DNA of 6,634 nt from RGIG9079 sp964567845. Lineage in GTDB: Bacteria > Bacteroidota > Bacteroidia > Bacteroidales > Marinifilaceae. The translations under genes and the position numbers were made by a program. The notes under the pieces were generated by a model, which was not told the DNA's origin, did not search any database, and was given only the letters and a program-made list of their open reading frames with translations. The DNA lies in contig CAZMOG010000089.1 of the NCBI GenBank assembly GCA_964567845.1, positions 1 through 6,634 of the forward strand, read 5' to 3'. Positions 5,573 through 6,634 of this stretch are shown here, one piece after another (the first letter of the stretch is position 1; the number at the start of each line of letters is the position of its first letter).

Positions 5573-6346
5573 TTATTTTTCCTCAACGCATTTATCAACA
5601 ATAGGCAAATAGTCGCACTTAATATTGTTTATCGCGGCAAAAATACTCTCGCGGACCTCGGGTGCCATTTGCTCAATTTGCTTCAACAAAAGCTCAACTC
5701 TGTTACGATTGGTACTCTGCTCATATTTGCATCTTTTCACCTGTTCACGGAAATTACGCATCTTGCCAAACGCCACAATATCCTGCTCCGGAAGATAGAT
5801 TAAAGGTCTTATAATCTGTAACTCTCCATTGAAAACATCCAATTTTGCCGGCATACTTGCAATAGTACCATTAAAGAACATTCCCATAAGGAGTGAGGTT
5901 ACAACATCGTCCCTATGGTGCCCGAAAGCCAACTTATTACAATTTATACTCTTTGCAATCTGAAAAAGTTTCTTACGTCGGTGCCACGCACAAACAAAAC
6001 ACATAGGTTTCTTTGAACCCGGCTCTATTTGGGCATCGATTGTATCAAGAATCAACTCAACTCCAAGCGAATCACACAACTTCTGCAAATACGAAGTATC
6101 GGTCTGATACTCGGCAACAGTTGATCTGATATGTGCCGCATAAACCTTATATGGTATTTTTGAACTCTTCGCTCTTTCCGACAAAGTAATCAACAACGCC
6201 AAAGAGTCCTTACCTCCCGACACTCCAACCAGCACTCGATCACCACTTTGAATCAAATCAAAATCGTGAATTGCCTGGCCTATTTTCCCATAGAAATCTC
6301 TGCAAAACAGCTGATTCTGCTTATTTTTCTTCCTTTCCTCGCCCAT
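5573..6346 (-). CDS. ttcA: TtcA-family tRNA 2-thiocytidine synthetase-like PP-loop ATPase
   Basis: TtcA uses ATP and an iron-sulfur cluster to thiolate cytidine 32 of certain tRNAs. From the ATG at 6346 the protein has 257 residues. The PP-loop that binds ATP is SGGKDS (43-48). The pair C116-F-V-C119 (KKPMCFVCAWHRRKKLF) is the CxxC of this family, followed by KLAFGHHRDDVVTSLLMGMF (138-157) and IIRPLIYLPEQDI (178-190), all matching TtcA order. A third cysteine, Cys206 in KRCKYE, may be the third cluster ligand, but the residues around it differ from the E. coli NLCGS sequence. A TTG eight codons upstream (6370) also opens the frame; I reject it because it overlaps a -7-like element. The gene is divergent from the tRNA genes. 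TtcA is the best name; a related PP-loop thiolase with another tRNA target is possible. Confidence 0.85.
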   Translation of the reverse strand: MGEERKKNKQNQLFCRDFYGKIGQAIHDFDLIQSGDRVLVGVSGGKDSLALLITLSERAKSSKIPYKVYAAHIRSTVAEYQTDTSYLQKLCDSLGVELILDTIDAQIEPGSKKPMCFVCAWHRRKKLFQIAKSINCNKLAFGHHRDDVVTSLLMGMFFNGTIASMPAKLDVFNGELQIIRPLIYLPEQDIVAFGKMRNFREQVKRCKYEQSTNRNRVELLLKQIEQMAPEVRESIFAAINNIKCDYLPIVDKCVEEK

Positions 6347-6367
6347 AAACAAACCTATTAACGAAAA

Positions 6368-6375
6368 CAAAATTA
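6368..6375 (-). promoter_or_regulatory. Candidate -7 element for the ttcA-like gene
   Basis: TAATTTTG on the minus strand fits TAnnTTTG and would start transcription near 6364, about 18 bases before the ATG at 6346. The nearest TTTG upstream (6393-6390) is only 14 bp away, so the -33 spacing is poor. Confidence 0.35.
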
Positions 6376-6394
6376 CAAAAAAAACGTATCAAAT

Positions 6395-6425
6395 TTTGCA
6401 GATAAAAAAAAAGGCATTATCTTTG
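6395..6425 (+). promoter_or_regulatory. Strong Bacteroidota-type promoter for the tRNA operon
   Basis: TTTG (6395-6398), a 19-bp A-rich spacer, then TATCTTTG followed by CA (6418-6427) match the Bacteroides consensus exactly. Transcription would start near 6429, some 36 bases before tRNA-Tyr. It is divergent from the ttcA-like gene, whose own candidate elements lie in the same 50 bases. Confidence 0.8.
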
Positions 6426-6445
6426 CACCGCAAAACACGAAAGAT

Positions 6446-6456
6446 TGTTCTTTAAA
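6446..6456 (+). promoter_or_regulatory. boxA-like antitermination motif in the tRNA leader
   Basis: TGTTCTTTAAA between the promoter and tRNA-Tyr differs at one base in the first ten from the E. coli rrn boxA core TGCTCTTTAA. In E. coli, boxA RNA binds NusB and ribosomal protein S10 and stops premature termination of untranslated RNAs. That it works this way here is inferred. Confidence 0.45.
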
Positions 6457-6464
6457 TTTCGCAA

Positions 6465-6546
6465 GGGCAGATACCAGAGTGGACAAATGGGGCTGACTGT
6501 AACTCAGCTGGCTACGCCTTCGGTGGTTCGAATCCATCTCTGCCCA
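6465..6546 (+). tRNA. tRNA-Tyr (anticodon GUA)
   Basis: The sequence folds as a class II tRNA. The acceptor stem is GGGCAGA (6465-6471) with TCTGCCC (6539-6545), and the discriminator is A6546. The anticodon stem GCTGA/TCAGC (6492-6496, 6504-6508) holds loop CTGTAAC with anticodon GTA at 6499-6501. A long variable arm follows (6509-6521), then T-stem GGTGG/CCATC around TTCGAAT. The 3' CCA is not encoded (the next bases are CTTA), so it must be added afterwards. The long variable arm with a GUA anticodon is what bacterial tRNA-Tyr should have. Confidence 0.97.
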
Positions 6547-6559
6547 CTTATTATTTTTT

Positions 6560-6632
6560 GCGGAAATAGCTCAGCTGATAGAGCACTAGCCTTCCAAGCT
6601 GGGGGTCGCGGGTTTGAATCCCGTTTTCCGCT
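6560..6632 (+). tRNA. tRNA-Gly (anticodon UCC)
   Basis: The acceptor stem is GCGGAAA (6560-6566) with TTTCCGC (6625-6631), and the discriminator is T6632. The D-stem is GCTC/GAGC. The anticodon stem CTAGC/GCTGG (6586-6590, 6598-6602) holds loop CTTCCAA with anticodon TCC at 6593-6595. The T-stem GCGGG/CCCGT encloses TTTGAAT. The window ends two bases later (CA), so an encoded CCA cannot be judged. It lies 13 bases after tRNA-Tyr with no promoter between, so the two share a transcript. The order Tyr(GUA)-Gly(UCC) equals tyrU-glyT in the E. coli thrU-tyrU-glyT-thrT-tufB cluster, which hints at tRNA-Thr and tuf past the edge. Confidence 0.97.
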
Positions 6633-6634
6633 CA

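Noticed and set aside
6347..6370. Eight-codon extension of the TtcA-like protein from a TTG start
   Set aside because: The TTG overlaps a -7-like promoter element and the ATG at 6346 is a better start.
1..6634. A novel defence, mobile or biosynthetic system
   Set aside because: Every sizeable frame is assigned to a known family; no transposase, integrase, CRISPR repeats, reverse transcriptase or unknown conserved cluster is visible.

Overview
The window looks like chromosomal DNA from a member of the Bacteroidota, most likely order Bacteroidales. The grounds are a fused LpxC-FabZ protein, several promoters of the Bacteroides type (TAnnTTTG at -7, in three cases with TTTG exactly 19 bp upstream), A/T-rich start regions without Shine-Dalgarno motifs, and lipid A genes that imply a Gram-negative envelope. 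I cannot place it below order. Nearly everything is core housekeeping: I see no mobile element, CRISPR array, defence locus or unknown multi-gene system.

Layout. Positions 55-283 (minus) hold the first 75-76 codons of rimP. At about 55 the rimP reading stops and positions 1-54 instead read, in another frame, as a GC-rich piece of an RHS/YD-repeat protein, so the left end looks chimeric. Positions 284-578 are a divergent, A/T-rich intergenic region with a good rimP promoter and a terminator-like hairpin in the rimP leader. Positions 579-3798 (plus) form a tight operon, lpxD - lpxC/fabZ - lpxA, covering the first three steps of lipid A synthesis plus the fatty acid dehydratase that competes for the same hydroxyacyl-ACP. 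A strong hairpin at 3825-3861 ends it. Positions 3863-6346 (minus) carry, in transcription order, a TtcA-family tRNA thiolase (5573-6346), greA (4987-5454), a HIT-family protein (4577-4975) and a HAD-like phosphatase (3863-4498). greA and HIT are probably one unit with its own promoter; the HAD gene lies beyond an intrinsic-terminator-like hairpin. Positions 6395-6632 (plus) hold a strong tRNA promoter, a boxA-like leader motif, tRNA-Tyr(GUA) and tRNA-Gly(UCC). That tRNA order matches the tRNA cluster upstream of tufB in E. coli, so an EF-Tu gene may lie past the right edge.

Functional picture. The lpx genes make the acylated glucosamine precursor of lipid A. greA rescues arrested RNA polymerase, rimP and the tRNA genes serve translation, and the ttcA-family gene modifies tRNA. 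The points most worth a second look are the chimeric left end, the recurring hairpins placed directly downstream of promoters (rimP, HAD gene, greA), and the boxA-like element before the tRNA genes.
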